Part shown: positions 1 through 7,172 of the stretch, piece by piece
How positions within the stretch are numbered: the stretch's first letter is position 1
How the letters are laid out: the number at the start of each line of letters is the position of its first letter
NCBI GenBank assembly: GCA_030041355.1
Contig: JASHNZ010000050.1
Location: 1 to 47,621 of the forward strand
Source: Nitrososphaerales archaeon
GTDB taxonomy: Archaea > Thermoproteota > Nitrososphaeria > Nitrososphaerales > CADDZS01
Length of the DNA: 47,621 bases
Reading direction: 5' to 3'
Program-made: the position numbers and the translations under genes
The notes under the pieces: generated by a model
Seen by the model: the letters and a program-made list of their open reading frames with translations, nothing else
The model's database searches: none
Told to the model about the DNA's origin: nothing

Positions 1-105
1 TATGACATTCATTTTTACAACATCTCCCTCCGAGATCCCCGCTTGCTCGCGGATCTCTTTTGGTATTGTGACCTGTGAATGTCTCGTTACGATTGCAGAC
101 GCCAT
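1..105 (-). CDS. AbrB/SpoVT-type antitoxin, N-terminal part (cut by window edge)
   Basis: Thirty-five codons are visible before the window ends. They encode the swapped-hairpin AbrB DNA-binding fold, with the diagnostic stretch HSQVTIPKEIREQAGISEGD at residues 9-28. Such proteins are usually antitoxins that repress their own operon and neutralise a PIN ribonuclease; the partner would lie outside the window. The ATG at 103-105 is supported by a box A about 45 bases upstream. It is separate from the AbrB gene at 725-1012, so two AbrB antitoxins flank one broken PIN gene. Confidence 0.8.
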   Translation of the reverse strand, partial: MASAIVTRHSQVTIPKEIREQAGISEGDVVKMNVI

Positions 106-145
106 AATTATTAGTATCATTTCCTAGTAATTAACTATTACTACA

Positions 146-156
146 CTTATATAGTC
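146..156 (-). promoter_or_regulatory. Box A (TATA) of the edge AbrB gene
   Basis: On the minus strand this reads GACTATATAAG, a good archaeal TATA element about 45 bases before the ATG at 105. Confidence 0.55.
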
Positions 157-172
157 AAAGGCGAGGTGGATA

Positions 173-340
173 TCAAGTCCTAATCTCTGTCGAAACCACA
201 CGTTCTCTATCTGCTAGTACGATAGAGAATAGTCTGTCAAGATCAACGCCCTTCCATCTCCCTGCAAACTCAAGCAAGCACCTTTTGAGTTTCTTGAGAG
301 TACCATATGCTTTTTCGGAGAGCGAAATCATTTTTGTCAT
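173..340 (-). pseudogene. DUF217/COG1753-like antitoxin remnant fused to the end of the PIN frame
   Basis: From the ATG at 338-340 the frame reads MTKMISLSEKAYGTLKKLK and then LLEFAGRWKG, followed by an Asp/Arg-rich tail. This looks like the start and end of VapB antitoxins of the DUF217 family. Those proteins normally carry an extra stretch (ESFSDVI and following residues) between the two parts, which is missing here. The ATG is in frame with the upstream PIN C-terminal frame and no stop lies between them, so the antitoxin would be translated as a tail of the toxin unless it starts internally. The family match is from memory of the motif. Loss of the middle segment suggests a decayed gene. 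Confidence 0.45.
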
Positions 341-750
341 TTTACAACATACTTTGACCACTTGTCTGATTCGGGCATCTTTGAGCAGATCAAGTCTAAG
401 ATTCCTGTCTCCAGAAATAAAGTAATCAGGGCGAGCGAGTATAACTGAGACAAGAATCGCAGTGTCTTTCTCATCTTTCACGAGCTTGGAATATCTTGGG
501 CTCGCTGCGAGAATGCTGTCTAAAAATAGTGACTCAAATTTGATCTTGTGCAAAAAGACATCTAATAATCCTTCAAAGCCAAGAAATTTAGTTTGCAGAA
601 TTTCTTTGGTCTCATCATAATGGGGTCAGGAATAACAAGAGAAATTTCGCTATTTTCAACCAAGCGCAGGATCTTGTGGATTTTCCCGTTTGTAAAAACA
701 AGCCCGGAAATCAGTATATTCGTGTCAAGGATAACTCTTGGCTTGACCAT
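341..750 (-). pseudogene. PIN-domain toxin (COG1569-like), frameshifted
   Basis: The first frame, from the ATG at 748-750, gives VILDTNILISG with the first catalytic Asp, then SLVIPDPI, and stops at 562. The neighbouring frame takes over near 614-622 and continues DETKEIL (conserved Glu), KDEKDTAILVSVI (third acidic residue) and ISGDRNL (fourth). All four PIN acidic residues therefore survive in two frames separated by a shift of one base, which fits loss of a single base. PIN domains are Mg-dependent ribonucleases. The start overlaps the end of the upstream AbrB gene by 26 bases, a typical antitoxin-toxin arrangement. A sequencing error could also explain the shift. Confidence 0.75.
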
Positions 751-1012
751 AACGTTTCTTCCACAATTTCTTTCTTGTGGCCCCTGAATTCTTTTCTAGA
801 ATCAACTTGCTCAGCCCTCTGTCCCTTGCCACCTCTTGGAGAACTCTTGAGATTTCATCCAAACTTAGATCATTGACTTTTTTCATAATCACAAAATCTC
901 CGACAGACTTCATGTAGATCTGACTTCCCTGTCGTAGATTCGATTCCGCACGAATCTTTGCCGGGATGGTGAGTTGACCCTTCGATGTCACTTTGACAAT
1001 CTCTTGGCTCAT
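725..1012 (-). CDS. AbrB/SpoVT-type antitoxin
   Basis: A 95-residue protein. Residues 1-45 are an AbrB swapped-hairpin domain (motif VTSKGQLTIPAKIRAESNLR), followed by a basic helical tail of about 50 residues that would bind and block the PIN toxin. The gene overlaps the downstream PIN gene (start at 750) by 26 bases, so they form one antitoxin-toxin operon. The ATG at 1010-1012 lies about 32 bases downstream of a box A, so the transcript is probably nearly leaderless and autoregulated. The toxin partner is frameshifted, so this may be an orphan antitoxin. Confidence 0.85.
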   Translation of the reverse strand: MSQEIVKVTSKGQLTIPAKIRAESNLRQGSQIYMKSVGDFVIMKKVNDLSLDEISRVLQEVARDRGLSKLILEKNSGATRKKLWKKRYGQAKSYP

Positions 1013-1040
1013 TTCGAACCTGATCTGAGTAAGGAAAGCT

Positions 1041-1050
1041 TACTTATATG
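1041..1050 (-). promoter_or_regulatory. Box A of the AbrB-PIN operon
   Basis: Minus-strand CATATAAGTA, about 30 bases before the ATG at 1012, at normal spacing for archaeal leaderless transcription. Confidence 0.6.
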
Positions 1051-1358
1051 ATTCTTACAGCCGAACTGATCCGGAAACCCTCCAGTGGATGATAAAGGAG
1101 GCCAGTCTTTTTGTCCAAGCCTTGGGTTTACGTCAACTAGCCCCTGACATAGTGCTGGATGCTAATCATGCCCTAGCTACCCAGACGTTACTCGTATAGT
1201 CGCCCATGAAACTTCCCACCAAGCCATCATTGTCAGGATTCGAAGGTTTTGAAGCAACTTTGACATTAATCTAGGATAGTATTCGACACACGAAATCCAA
1301 AACTTGATCCAGAGTCCATACGAATTATCTCACCAGCAAGTAAAGAAACTTTCTTGCA
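1051..1358. other. Intergenic stretch with one unexplained 46-codon open frame
   Basis: No gene is recognisable. On the plus strand an open frame from about 1059 to the TAG at 1197-1199 reads like natural protein (it contains DPETLQWMIKEASLFVQALG) but has no obvious start. It may be the remnant of a lost gene. No tRNA or long repeat was seen. Confidence 0.4.
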
Positions 1359-2174
1359 ATGCGCACGGCGCAAAGAAAATTTCTGAAAGAGGCCAGCGCG
1401 AGCTTGGGCGGTCTAATTCTACTATCTCTTGTTTTGTTTATCGTTTGCATCAACCCTCTGATAGCTCGGGAGCAAGTTAAGTCCGAGGCAAGTCCACCAA
1501 GTGATCATTTTCTGTCCAATCCATCGGTGAATGTATCTCAAAGCAATGATACTTCCAACGACAACTACTGGTATGTGGGAGCTTCGTCAAACGATCCTTC
1601 TGCTGAATCAAATCAGGGAGTTAGCTCGTTAATTCAAGTCAGGAGCCAAAATATCAGCGGAGTCCTGTCTTTCTGGGTCAGCGAATCCTTTCCCAGCAAT
1701 CTCTGGGCGCAGGTCGGCTATTACTTGCAAAATGCTTCACCGCCGATAGCGTTCTATCAGGTTTGGAATTTGACTGACAGAGCAGAACTTGTCACCGGGA
1801 CCGAAGCCGTTTCAACAGGAACCCATGTTTTCTCGATCCTGCTTACTCAGTCAAACATCTGGAGCTTCGCAGTCGACGGGGCGTCTTTCGGGAATTATGA
1901 CATGAAAGCTAACGTATCGAGCTCTCTGGCTCCGATTTACGCAATGTCCGAAGAAGGATACGTCGCTCAACCCTTTGAATTCCAGCAGGTCGTCTTTCTA
2001 TCTGCAATACAGGCCTTGAAAAGCGGCGCTTGGACCAGTGTTTCTTACGCGAACTCGTTCGGTGACGCTTGGGGTATAGGCGGCCATGCGCAAAACTCCC
2101 TACTGGGTCAAGACGAACTAGTCGTAGGAGAAGGAGCTGGGGCCCTTGCTGATAATTCTAGTCTTTGGGATTAA
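1359..2174 (+). CDS. Exported protein of unknown function, N-terminally anchored
   Basis: A 271-residue protein. Residues 1-15 are basic and residues 16-35 form one hydrophobic segment (LGGLILLSLVLFIVCINPLI), acting as an uncleaved anchor or signal peptide. The rest is rich in Ser, Asn and Thr with many N-glycosylation sequons, as in archaeal surface proteins. The pattern of short beta strands (for example VSSLIQVRSQNISGVLSFWV) suggests a lectin-like or Ig-like beta-sandwich, but no family is recognised. It is followed 39 bases later by a convergent gene. The ATG at 1359 gives a proper N-terminal charged region. Confidence 0.75.
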   Translation: MRTAQRKFLKEASASLGGLILLSLVLFIVCINPLIAREQVKSEASPPSDHFLSNPSVNVSQSNDTSNDNYWYVGASSNDPSAESNQGVSSLIQVRSQNISGVLSFWVSESFPSNLWAQVGYYLQNASPPIAFYQVWNLTDRAELVTGTEAVSTGTHVFSILLTQSNIWSFAVDGASFGNYDMKANVSSSLAPIYAMSEEGYVAQPFEFQQVVFLSAIQALKSGAWTSVSYANSFGDAWGIGGHAQNSLLGQDELVVGEGAGALADNSSLWD

Positions 2175-2212
2175 CTTCATCCGAGTTTAGAGAAACTAGT
2201 AAAGCTACCTAG

Positions 2213-3472
2213 TTACTTCAGATAAACGTCGTCCTCCTCATCTTCAAAGTCATTTTCAAAATAGAATTCGTGCTGTTCTGCTTCGATTTCTTCCTTTTTG
2301 GGAAGGCTCCCTCTCTGTGTCCTAACGACGGCGGGCTTGGACACACGGCTCGTCGGTTTCGTCTCTTCCTTCAGAACCACCGAGCTTGGGGTAGGCATTC
2401 TTGGCACTTCTGGTAGGGTGCTCTCCAGGAGGGGAGTTTGGAGAGTTGAAATAGAAGGTGCTACCTGCGGTGTCCCTCCAAGCATCTGAGCCAGCTGGAC
2501 TCCGATGGGAAGAGTGTCGTCACCGATGTGAATTATCGAAATCCCGTAGGTTCTCGAAAGGGCCTCGACTTCCCCAGAAGATTGAGTGTATGTCACTACG
2601 AAGGATTTTGCGTCAGGATTGATATCATATCTTTTCGCAAAGGCGGCAACAATAACTTGGCTGTCGGCAGATAGGGCAAAATCACCTAAAAGCAGATCCT
2701 TCTTGGTCCCAGCGCTTGCAACAAGATCAAACTTGTGCTTGGCTCCTGATTTCCCCGTAATCTCTTTCGGCATCTCTACTTCGAACCCCTCATTTCTGAG
2801 CCAGTCAGCCGCAGGACCCAAGGACAAGAGCCCCGAAGAAAAAATCTCTTTTGCCTTTGAAGAGACTGTATATTCGTATACAGGCACATAATTTGCTTCC
2901 CTGTACGTGAACATAGTCCCGCAGTTCTCACATTTGTGCACCACAGGCGGCTTGTCAAAATGGCTGAGACAGGAGGCGCACTCGAAAGTTTTACCGAGCG
3001 CTCTGTAATCCTCCTTTCGCAGAATCTTCTGTTTGCACTTCGGGCAAGTTAGGGCGCCAACTTCTTTATCCGAAGTCAAAGAAGTGAATCCTGACTTGGC
3101 GCCGATGTACCCACAGAGCAAATGCTCGATAATTTCAATGTCTGAGATGTCAAAGGACTTGCACCTTTCGCAGCGGTATTTTGAATAGACTTCCACGCCG
3201 CCGCAGGAAGGACACGCAACCAGACGATCTACGAGCTCTGCATCAAGTAGCTTTGCAGTCGCCAGCTTTGCTAGAAAAGAGGCAACCTCCGAGTCGTTCT
3301 TGTCGGGCAAAAGAGTTGCGGCTTCTGGATAAGCCACTCCTTTCTCGAAACTTGTGACAGGGCTCAGGGCTTGGATCGATTTCTCTAGCATCATCCGAAT
3401 AAAGGATCTGACGCCGGAAGATTCCAGAATGGCAGAATCGTCCTCTTTCTCTGAGACCTGACTGTCTGCCAT
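2213..3472 (-). CDS. TackOD1-type zinc-ribbon protein with a restriction-endonuclease-like C-terminal domain
   Basis: A 419-residue cytoplasmic protein. Residues 1-80 are helical and perhaps winged-helix-like. Residues 84-203 contain five CxxC knuckles (87-90, 101-104, 143-146, 165-168, 181-184) with the IIEHLLCG motif at 114-121. This matches what I know of TackOD1, an output domain common in Thaumarchaeota. Residues 220-325 resemble the restriction-endonuclease-like fold (TGKSGAKHKFDLVASAG, then LLLGDFAL, FAKRYDIN and YGISIIHIG). The usual E-x-K is not obvious, so nuclease activity is doubtful. The tail (330-419) is Pro/Ser-rich and ends very acidic. The gene stands alone and is convergent with the upstream gene. 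Role: probably regulatory or nucleic-acid related (inference). Confidence 0.7.
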   Translation of the reverse strand: MADSQVSEKEDDSAILESSGVRSFIRMMLEKSIQALSPVTSFEKGVAYPEAATLLPDKNDSEVASFLAKLATAKLLDAELVDRLVACPSCGGVEVYSKYRCERCKSFDISDIEIIEHLLCGYIGAKSGFTSLTSDKEVGALTCPKCKQKILRKEDYRALGKTFECASCLSHFDKPPVVHKCENCGTMFTYREANYVPVYEYTVSSKAKEIFSSGLLSLGPAADWLRNEGFEVEMPKEITGKSGAKHKFDLVASAGTKKDLLLGDFALSADSQVIVAAFAKRYDINPDAKSFVVTYTQSSGEVEALSRTYGISIIHIGDDTLPIGVQLAQMLGGTPQVAPSISTLQTPLLESTLPEVPRMPTPSSVVLKEETKPTSRVSKPAVVRTQRGSLPKKEEIEAEQHEFYFENDFEDEEDDVYLK

Positions 3473-3592
3473 ACACTGCGAGACAGGCCCGCATTAGATT
3501 AATCTTTGGTACAGAGATAGGAATGAATGGCATGGAAGAAATTGCTCACTCATTCCCTTCCAGACCGCTTAAACTTGATCCTGAACGGAGGT

Positions 3593-3823
3593 TTAATTTT
3601 TCAGTCCGTGAAATCTCTGCAGGTGCACTTTGTACATCTGCTCATCTTTCTCGGACAGTGGCTCTTCAGCCCTTACCAGGTCGCAGAGAGGACAAGAATA
3701 GGTTTTCGATCTGATCAGTTTTGAGAATTGCGTCGAATTCAAAATTTGAGACAGACGCCTGCTCCGGAGTACGCAATCTATCAAGATAAAAGGATTTTTC
3801 ATTGGTGACTTGGAAGAGATCAC
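3593..3823 (-). CDS. Small C2H2-like zinc-finger protein, N-terminus uncertain (possible frameshift)
   Basis: The C-terminus carries CPLC (residues 44-47), then about 20 residues later HLQRFH, a C-x2-C...H-x4-H arrangement like archaeal small zinc-finger proteins. The frame has a GTG start at 3821-3823 or an ATG at 3800-3802. An overlapping minus-strand frame upstream (from the ATG at 3926 to about 3695) has more protein-like composition (it contains DLFQVTNEKSFYLDRLRTPE) and would join this finger if one A of the run at about 3694-3697 (AAAA on the minus strand) were absent. The gene may thus span 3593-3926 with a frameshift. The function is unknown; nucleic-acid binding is likely. Confidence 0.45.
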   Translation of the reverse strand: MISSKSPMKNPFILIDCVLRSRRLSQILNSTQFSKLIRSKTYSCPLCDLVRAEEPLSEKDEQMYKVHLQRFHGLKN

Positions 3824-4042
3824 CTGAACTTTCGAGCAGGTGAGGACTCCATAAGCGTTCGTATGAAATAGAGTTGTGTCGAGTTTCGATATACTGCGGA
3901 CTCCGAGCTCTGTATAAGTGTTCCATTATGCTTAAACGAAAGTAGATTTCGCATACGTACCTGAGATTCGTAGCTTGGATCCATTTAACGATGTGAAACA
4001 TATCTCCAGGCCGCGGCGAAGGAGTTAGGGCGGTAACTCCCT

Positions 4043-4324
4043 TTGTCCTGGCAGAGCACTTTCGTCTTCCTAAAGAGTCGTCTGGTTTCCAAGTCTTTTT
4101 TGGCCCTCTTTGTCACCGCAACCGGCTTGTACATTTTTGATGCGTCTGTAGAAGCATACGCACAAAGTACTCACTCTCCAGTGTTGCAAGCGGCGGTGTT
4201 TCAAATCTTTGGACAGGGCATGCTCACGATTATTTATTTGGCCGCTATCCTGGAAGCCCTGGGTCTTTCAATGATGATTGGGTACGGAGCCTCTAGGCTG
4301 AAGAAATCCAGAAGCCAAAGTTGA
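4043..4324 (+). CDS. Small membrane protein, two predicted transmembrane helices
   Basis: A 93-residue protein starting at a TTG (4043-4045). Helix 1 covers about residues 18-33 (FLALFVTATGLYIFDA) and helix 2 about residues 55-79 (FGQGMLTIIYLAAILEALGL). The C-terminus is basic (RLKKSRS) and probably cytoplasmic. No family is recognised, and no canonical ribosome-binding site is seen. It stands alone between a minus-strand zinc-finger gene and a toxin-antitoxin pair. Confidence 0.5.
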   Translation: MSWQSTFVFLKSRLVSKSFLALFVTATGLYIFDASVEAYAQSTHSPVLQAAVFQIFGQGMLTIIYLAAILEALGLSMMIGYGASRLKKSRSQS

Positions 4325-4550
4325 TCCAAAAGCAGAATTCCAAGTGCCTTTTTTTAAGGGTTCAAGACCTCACGATAACTATGCTCAGTTTCGGTCGCAG
4401 GCCTCGGCGATTTCATCTGACCAAGCTCTGCACCTTGAGTCTGCCAAGCGAGTTTAAAAAAACAGCCGCTGAATAAACTAAAAAAAGCTAGCGCAGACCT
4501 ATGTGCCTTTGTGTCACTTGCTGTGACATTAAGAAATACTATCAGTAACA

Positions 4551-4556
4551 TTTAAG
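4551..4556 (+). promoter_or_regulatory. Box A of the AbrB-PIN pair
   Basis: TTTAAG within CATTTAAGG lies 25-30 bases before the ATG at 4581, consistent with a leaderless transcript. Confidence 0.5.
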
Positions 4557-4580
4557 GCGCCGGAGAGGCAGTTTTGTTCC

Positions 4581-4781
4581 ATGGCGCGAGTGCTCGTAAA
4601 GACACGTAAGGTCGGCGGATCTATTATTGTAAGCATCCCAAAGGAAGCAACAGAGCAAGAAGGGATCAGAGAAGGAGAGTTATTAGAGTTAGATATACGA
4701 AAAGTAAGAAAGGACTGGTTCGGTGCCACAAGGGGGGTCGGACGCTTCACAAAGGAAGATGAACTAGACACCCATGACTGA
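4581..4781 (+). CDS. AbrB-family antitoxin (VapB type)
   Basis: A 66-residue protein. Residues 3-45 form the AbrB domain (VKTRKVGGSIIVSIPKEATE, then EGELLELDIRKV), and the C-terminal 20 residues (WFGATRGVGRFTKEDELDTHD) are the usual toxin-wrapping tail. The stop overlaps the PIN gene start by 8 bases, the classic antitoxin-first arrangement. It should repress its own promoter together with the toxin. Confidence 0.88.
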   Translation: MARVLVKTRKVGGSIIVSIPKEATEQEGIREGELLELDIRKVRKDWFGATRGVGRFTKEDELDTHD

Positions 4782-5163
4782 CCTTGTTGTTGACTCATGG
4801 GCTTGGATCGAGTACCTCGAGGGAAGCGAACTGGGGGGAAAAGTTCGCGATGTCATGATGGATGAACGAAATAAGCTCCATACCCACATTGTTTCCATTG
4901 CCGAGATCATATCAAAAGAAAAAAGAAGAAACAAGGACCCGGAAATAGCTTGGAAGGCTATCACAAACCTCACACACATTTTGCCAATGGACGAATCAGA
5001 CTCGAAAGCCGTGGGTCTACTTCACGCAGAGCTAAAGTCGAAGAAAAAGAACCTTGGGTTAGCAGATTCCTTTGTTTTGTATGCAGCTAGAAAGATTGGC
5101 GGCCGCGTATTGACTGGCGATCCTGACTTTAGAGGCATCAGCGACGTTATGCTACTGCAATAG
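4774..5163 (+). CDS. PIN-domain ribonuclease toxin (VapC type)
   Basis: A 129-residue PIN domain with all expected acidic residues: D7 (LVVDSWAWIEYL), E44 (SIAEII), D98 (LADSFVLYAA) and D116/D118 (LTGDPDF). The length is typical of VapC toxins, which cut tRNA or rRNA when freed from antitoxin. It is translated from an ATG that overlaps the antitoxin end. Unlike the other PIN genes near 341-750 and 32410-32811, this copy is intact. Confidence 0.9.
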   Translation: MTDLVVDSWAWIEYLEGSELGGKVRDVMMDERNKLHTHIVSIAEIISKEKRRNKDPEIAWKAITNLTHILPMDESDSKAVGLLHAELKSKKKNLGLADSFVLYAARKIGGRVLTGDPDFRGISDVMLLQ

Positions 5164-5186
5164 TAGTAAAGATTACAAGCAATATT

Positions 5187-5194
5187 CTTTAATA
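5187..5194 (+). promoter_or_regulatory. Box A of the thermopsin-like gene
   Basis: CTTTAATA lies 24-31 bases before the ATG at 5218, at standard archaeal spacing. Confidence 0.5.
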
Positions 5195-5217
5195 CTGCGC
5201 CGCGGCAGAGCGCGGAC

Positions 5218-6261
5218 ATGAAGATCACTTCTAAAATAATTGTAGCTTCAATGGTCATTGCTGTCTTAATTTCACTCTCCGCTATTCTAGTTCCTCTGCC
5301 GTCGACATCAGCCTTGACTCAGCCGAGTTCGTTTGCAATGTCAAACTTTACTCCAAGCTCAAATCCCGCGCCGAACATAGGATCATACACTTGCAGCAAA
5401 ACTAACTCTTGTCCCATGGGAATTGCGGATTATGGGGTGAACCACAAGACAGATTACACTTACTATGCCTCAGTGTTCGAGTCTTGGGCTAACTTCACGA
5501 AACTCTCAATTGCCTCTCCTAGTGCAATTTCGATACAACAAAATCTCGTATCCTTCAACACCACCTCTGGCAAGACGGTGGGCGAATACTGGCCACAAAA
5601 CGTTCCCTTTGTCACACAAGATGGGAGCACATACACGATAAATGAGGTCGATAACATTTGGAACTTTTCTTACAGCAGCATATGCGAGAACTATCCCACG
5701 AACAATGATGGATGCATGGTCGATATGGCCGGCAACCTATTAGGGCAATGTAGTTCCTTTGGAGGAGCCCCGGAGTATTATTACTGCGAGAGTTCGCAGC
5801 AATTCAGCACGACTCTTCCTTTCGAAATCTTCATGAACACCACGATCTTCGTGATGCCTTCTGGATCTTATGCGGGCCACGCGGCCGTGGAGTTTGGTAT
5901 CTGGGTCTATCATAAAGGCAAGCTGGTCAACGGCGAGTGGTACGATCTTGTTGCCTGGTCAGGAAAGACCAGCCTCACGCCGGTGATCAAAGTCGGCGGT
6001 ATGAATCCTCTCGGCCTATACAACGACGCTGAGACCGTACTCTGCGGACCCGGCGGCGGCAGCAGGGCGACGATTACGGCCATAAAGGCAACCCTGTCCG
6101 AAGCTTACATGGCTCCGGGCTCGTCAACTCTCATCACGATCCCCCACGCTTGGTCAGCTGGAACCGACACCGCCGAAACAGTCTTGGGCGTTCACATGAC
6201 GGCTTCTAGCGAAACTGGTATCGCTTCGAGCGGAGCCGATAACAACAAGCAACTGTGGTAA
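5218..6261 (+). CDS. Thermopsin-like secreted acid protease (peptidase family A5)
   Basis: A 347-residue protein with a clear signal peptide (residues 1-33, hydrophobic core IIVASMVIAVLISLSAILV). Thermopsin landmarks follow in order: a GIADYGVN motif near residue 67, a beta-strand block ending in the WPQN motif (EYWPQNVPFV, about residues 123-132), and the DNIWNFS motif at about 144-150. Thermopsins are exported acid proteases of archaea, first known from Sulfolobus; their catalytic residues are not firmly established. The length matches the family, and several Cys pairs could form disulphides. Together with the downstream peptide transporter it suggests extracellular protein digestion. A thermopsin fold that has lost activity cannot be excluded. 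Confidence 0.8.
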   Translation: MKITSKIIVASMVIAVLISLSAILVPLPSTSALTQPSSFAMSNFTPSSNPAPNIGSYTCSKTNSCPMGIADYGVNHKTDYTYYASVFESWANFTKLSIASPSAISIQQNLVSFNTTSGKTVGEYWPQNVPFVTQDGSTYTINEVDNIWNFSYSSICENYPTNNDGCMVDMAGNLLGQCSSFGGAPEYYYCESSQQFSTTLPFEIFMNTTIFVMPSGSYAGHAAVEFGIWVYHKGKLVNGEWYDLVAWSGKTSLTPVIKVGGMNPLGLYNDAETVLCGPGGGSRATITAIKATLSEAYMAPGSSTLITIPHAWSAGTDTAETVLGVHMTASSETGIASSGADNNKQLW

Positions 6262-6278
6262 CCACACCCTTCTTTGAC

Positions 6279-6307
6279 TTGGAGAGAGATCACACTCTCT
6301 CTTCCAA
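6279..6307 (+). terminator. Hairpin downstream of the thermopsin gene
   Basis: TTGGAGAGAGA pairs with TCTCTCTTCCAA around a short loop (one bulge). There is no strong T-run behind it, so it may be a weak terminator or 3' end stabiliser. Confidence 0.35.
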
Positions 6308-6363
6308 AGAGGAACATGTGTTAGGGCGACGTTGGGCGTTACATACGAGTCCTCTAAGATGAC

Positions 6364-7005
6364 TTATTCTTGAAAAGAAGTCATCGTGTAAGTGAGATTT
6401 GTATACGCGAAAAGCGTGCTAACGAGCGAAATGGATCCCCTTTCCAAGAGCCCAGTGGTTTCATTGTAATTCAAAGACCAAGTAATGTAAGCACCCACTT
6501 GACTTTTACTCCCAGAGTAGTATCGAAGAGAAATTTGCATTTGCCCCGATCTTGTAATTATGCTGTAGTTTATAGGGACCGGTACAGCTCCCGCGCTTGT
6601 GGCAACGGTTGCAGTTCCATTTCCCTCTGACAAACTATTCGAAACAAAAAGCGGAAGAGCAGATCCTGCAGTATATGATTCCGAGTTAGTAGGATCAAAT
6701 GCTATTGAATAATTGTCTTGACTTGAAGAAGTGGTAGTGTTTGTACTCACGGTCTGCAAATATGTGAAATAGACTTTGCTCCCATCTATGCGCGTAACGG
6801 ACACTGTGAATTTGTTGAGGTCTGTAACTGCCCCAACCTCTGTGACGTAATCATAATCAGCTGAGAATCCGGATCTCGCGTTGGTTCCAGGAGGAGGTGC
6901 GACAGGCTGAAAAAATCCCAAGTAATTCAAAATCAAAACTGAAGCTACAAGTATGCCTATTACGATGACTGTAACCATAAGGACTTGTCTATTTTTCCGT
7001 CTCAA
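6364..7005 (-). CDS. Membrane-anchored extracytoplasmic protein, unknown function
   Basis: A 213-residue protein. Residues 1-8 are basic, residues 9-31 form a single helix (VLMVTVIVIGILVASVLILNYLGFF), and a Pro-rich linker and a beta-rich Ser/Thr domain follow. The first start is TTG (7003-7005); an ATG ten codons later would cut into the helix, so TTG is preferred. No family is recognised. It is transcribed divergently from the peptide-transport operon and convergently with the thermopsin gene, so a role in peptide use is possible but unproven. Confidence 0.65.
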   Translation of the reverse strand: MRRKNRQVLMVTVIVIGILVASVLILNYLGFFQPVAPPPGTNARSGFSADYDYVTEVGAVTDLNKFTVSVTRIDGSKVYFTYLQTVSTNTTTSSSQDNYSIAFDPTNSESYTAGSALPLFVSNSLSEGNGTATVATSAGAVPVPINYSIITRSGQMQISLRYYSGSKSQVGAYITWSLNYNETTGLLERGSISLVSTLFAYTNLTYTMTSFQE

Positions 7006-7140
7006 TTACCATTACCTGTTATCCATTATCTTAGCAAGAAAAATTACGCTTGTCCAGTTAATTTTTTTGAAATTAGTCATGTTGCGAAGACATCCTAATT
7101 ATCTTTGTTACCGGTGATGTCATGTATGCACATTTCAAAC

Positions 7141-7148
7141 TTTATAAA
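7141..7148 (+). promoter_or_regulatory. Box A of the peptide-transport operon
   Basis: TTTATAAA preceded by CAAAC is a near-consensus TATA element with a BRE-like flank. It lies 25-32 bases before a GTG at 7173, arguing that translation starts there and not at the upstream ATG at 7122. Confidence 0.6.
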
Positions 7149-7172
7149 GTCAAACCCATTTATTTCTGGGTT

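Noticed and set aside
3666..4001. 111-codon minus-strand frame as an independent gene
   Set aside because: Better explained as the N-terminal part of a frameshifted zinc-finger gene; its last residues after the A-run are not protein-like.
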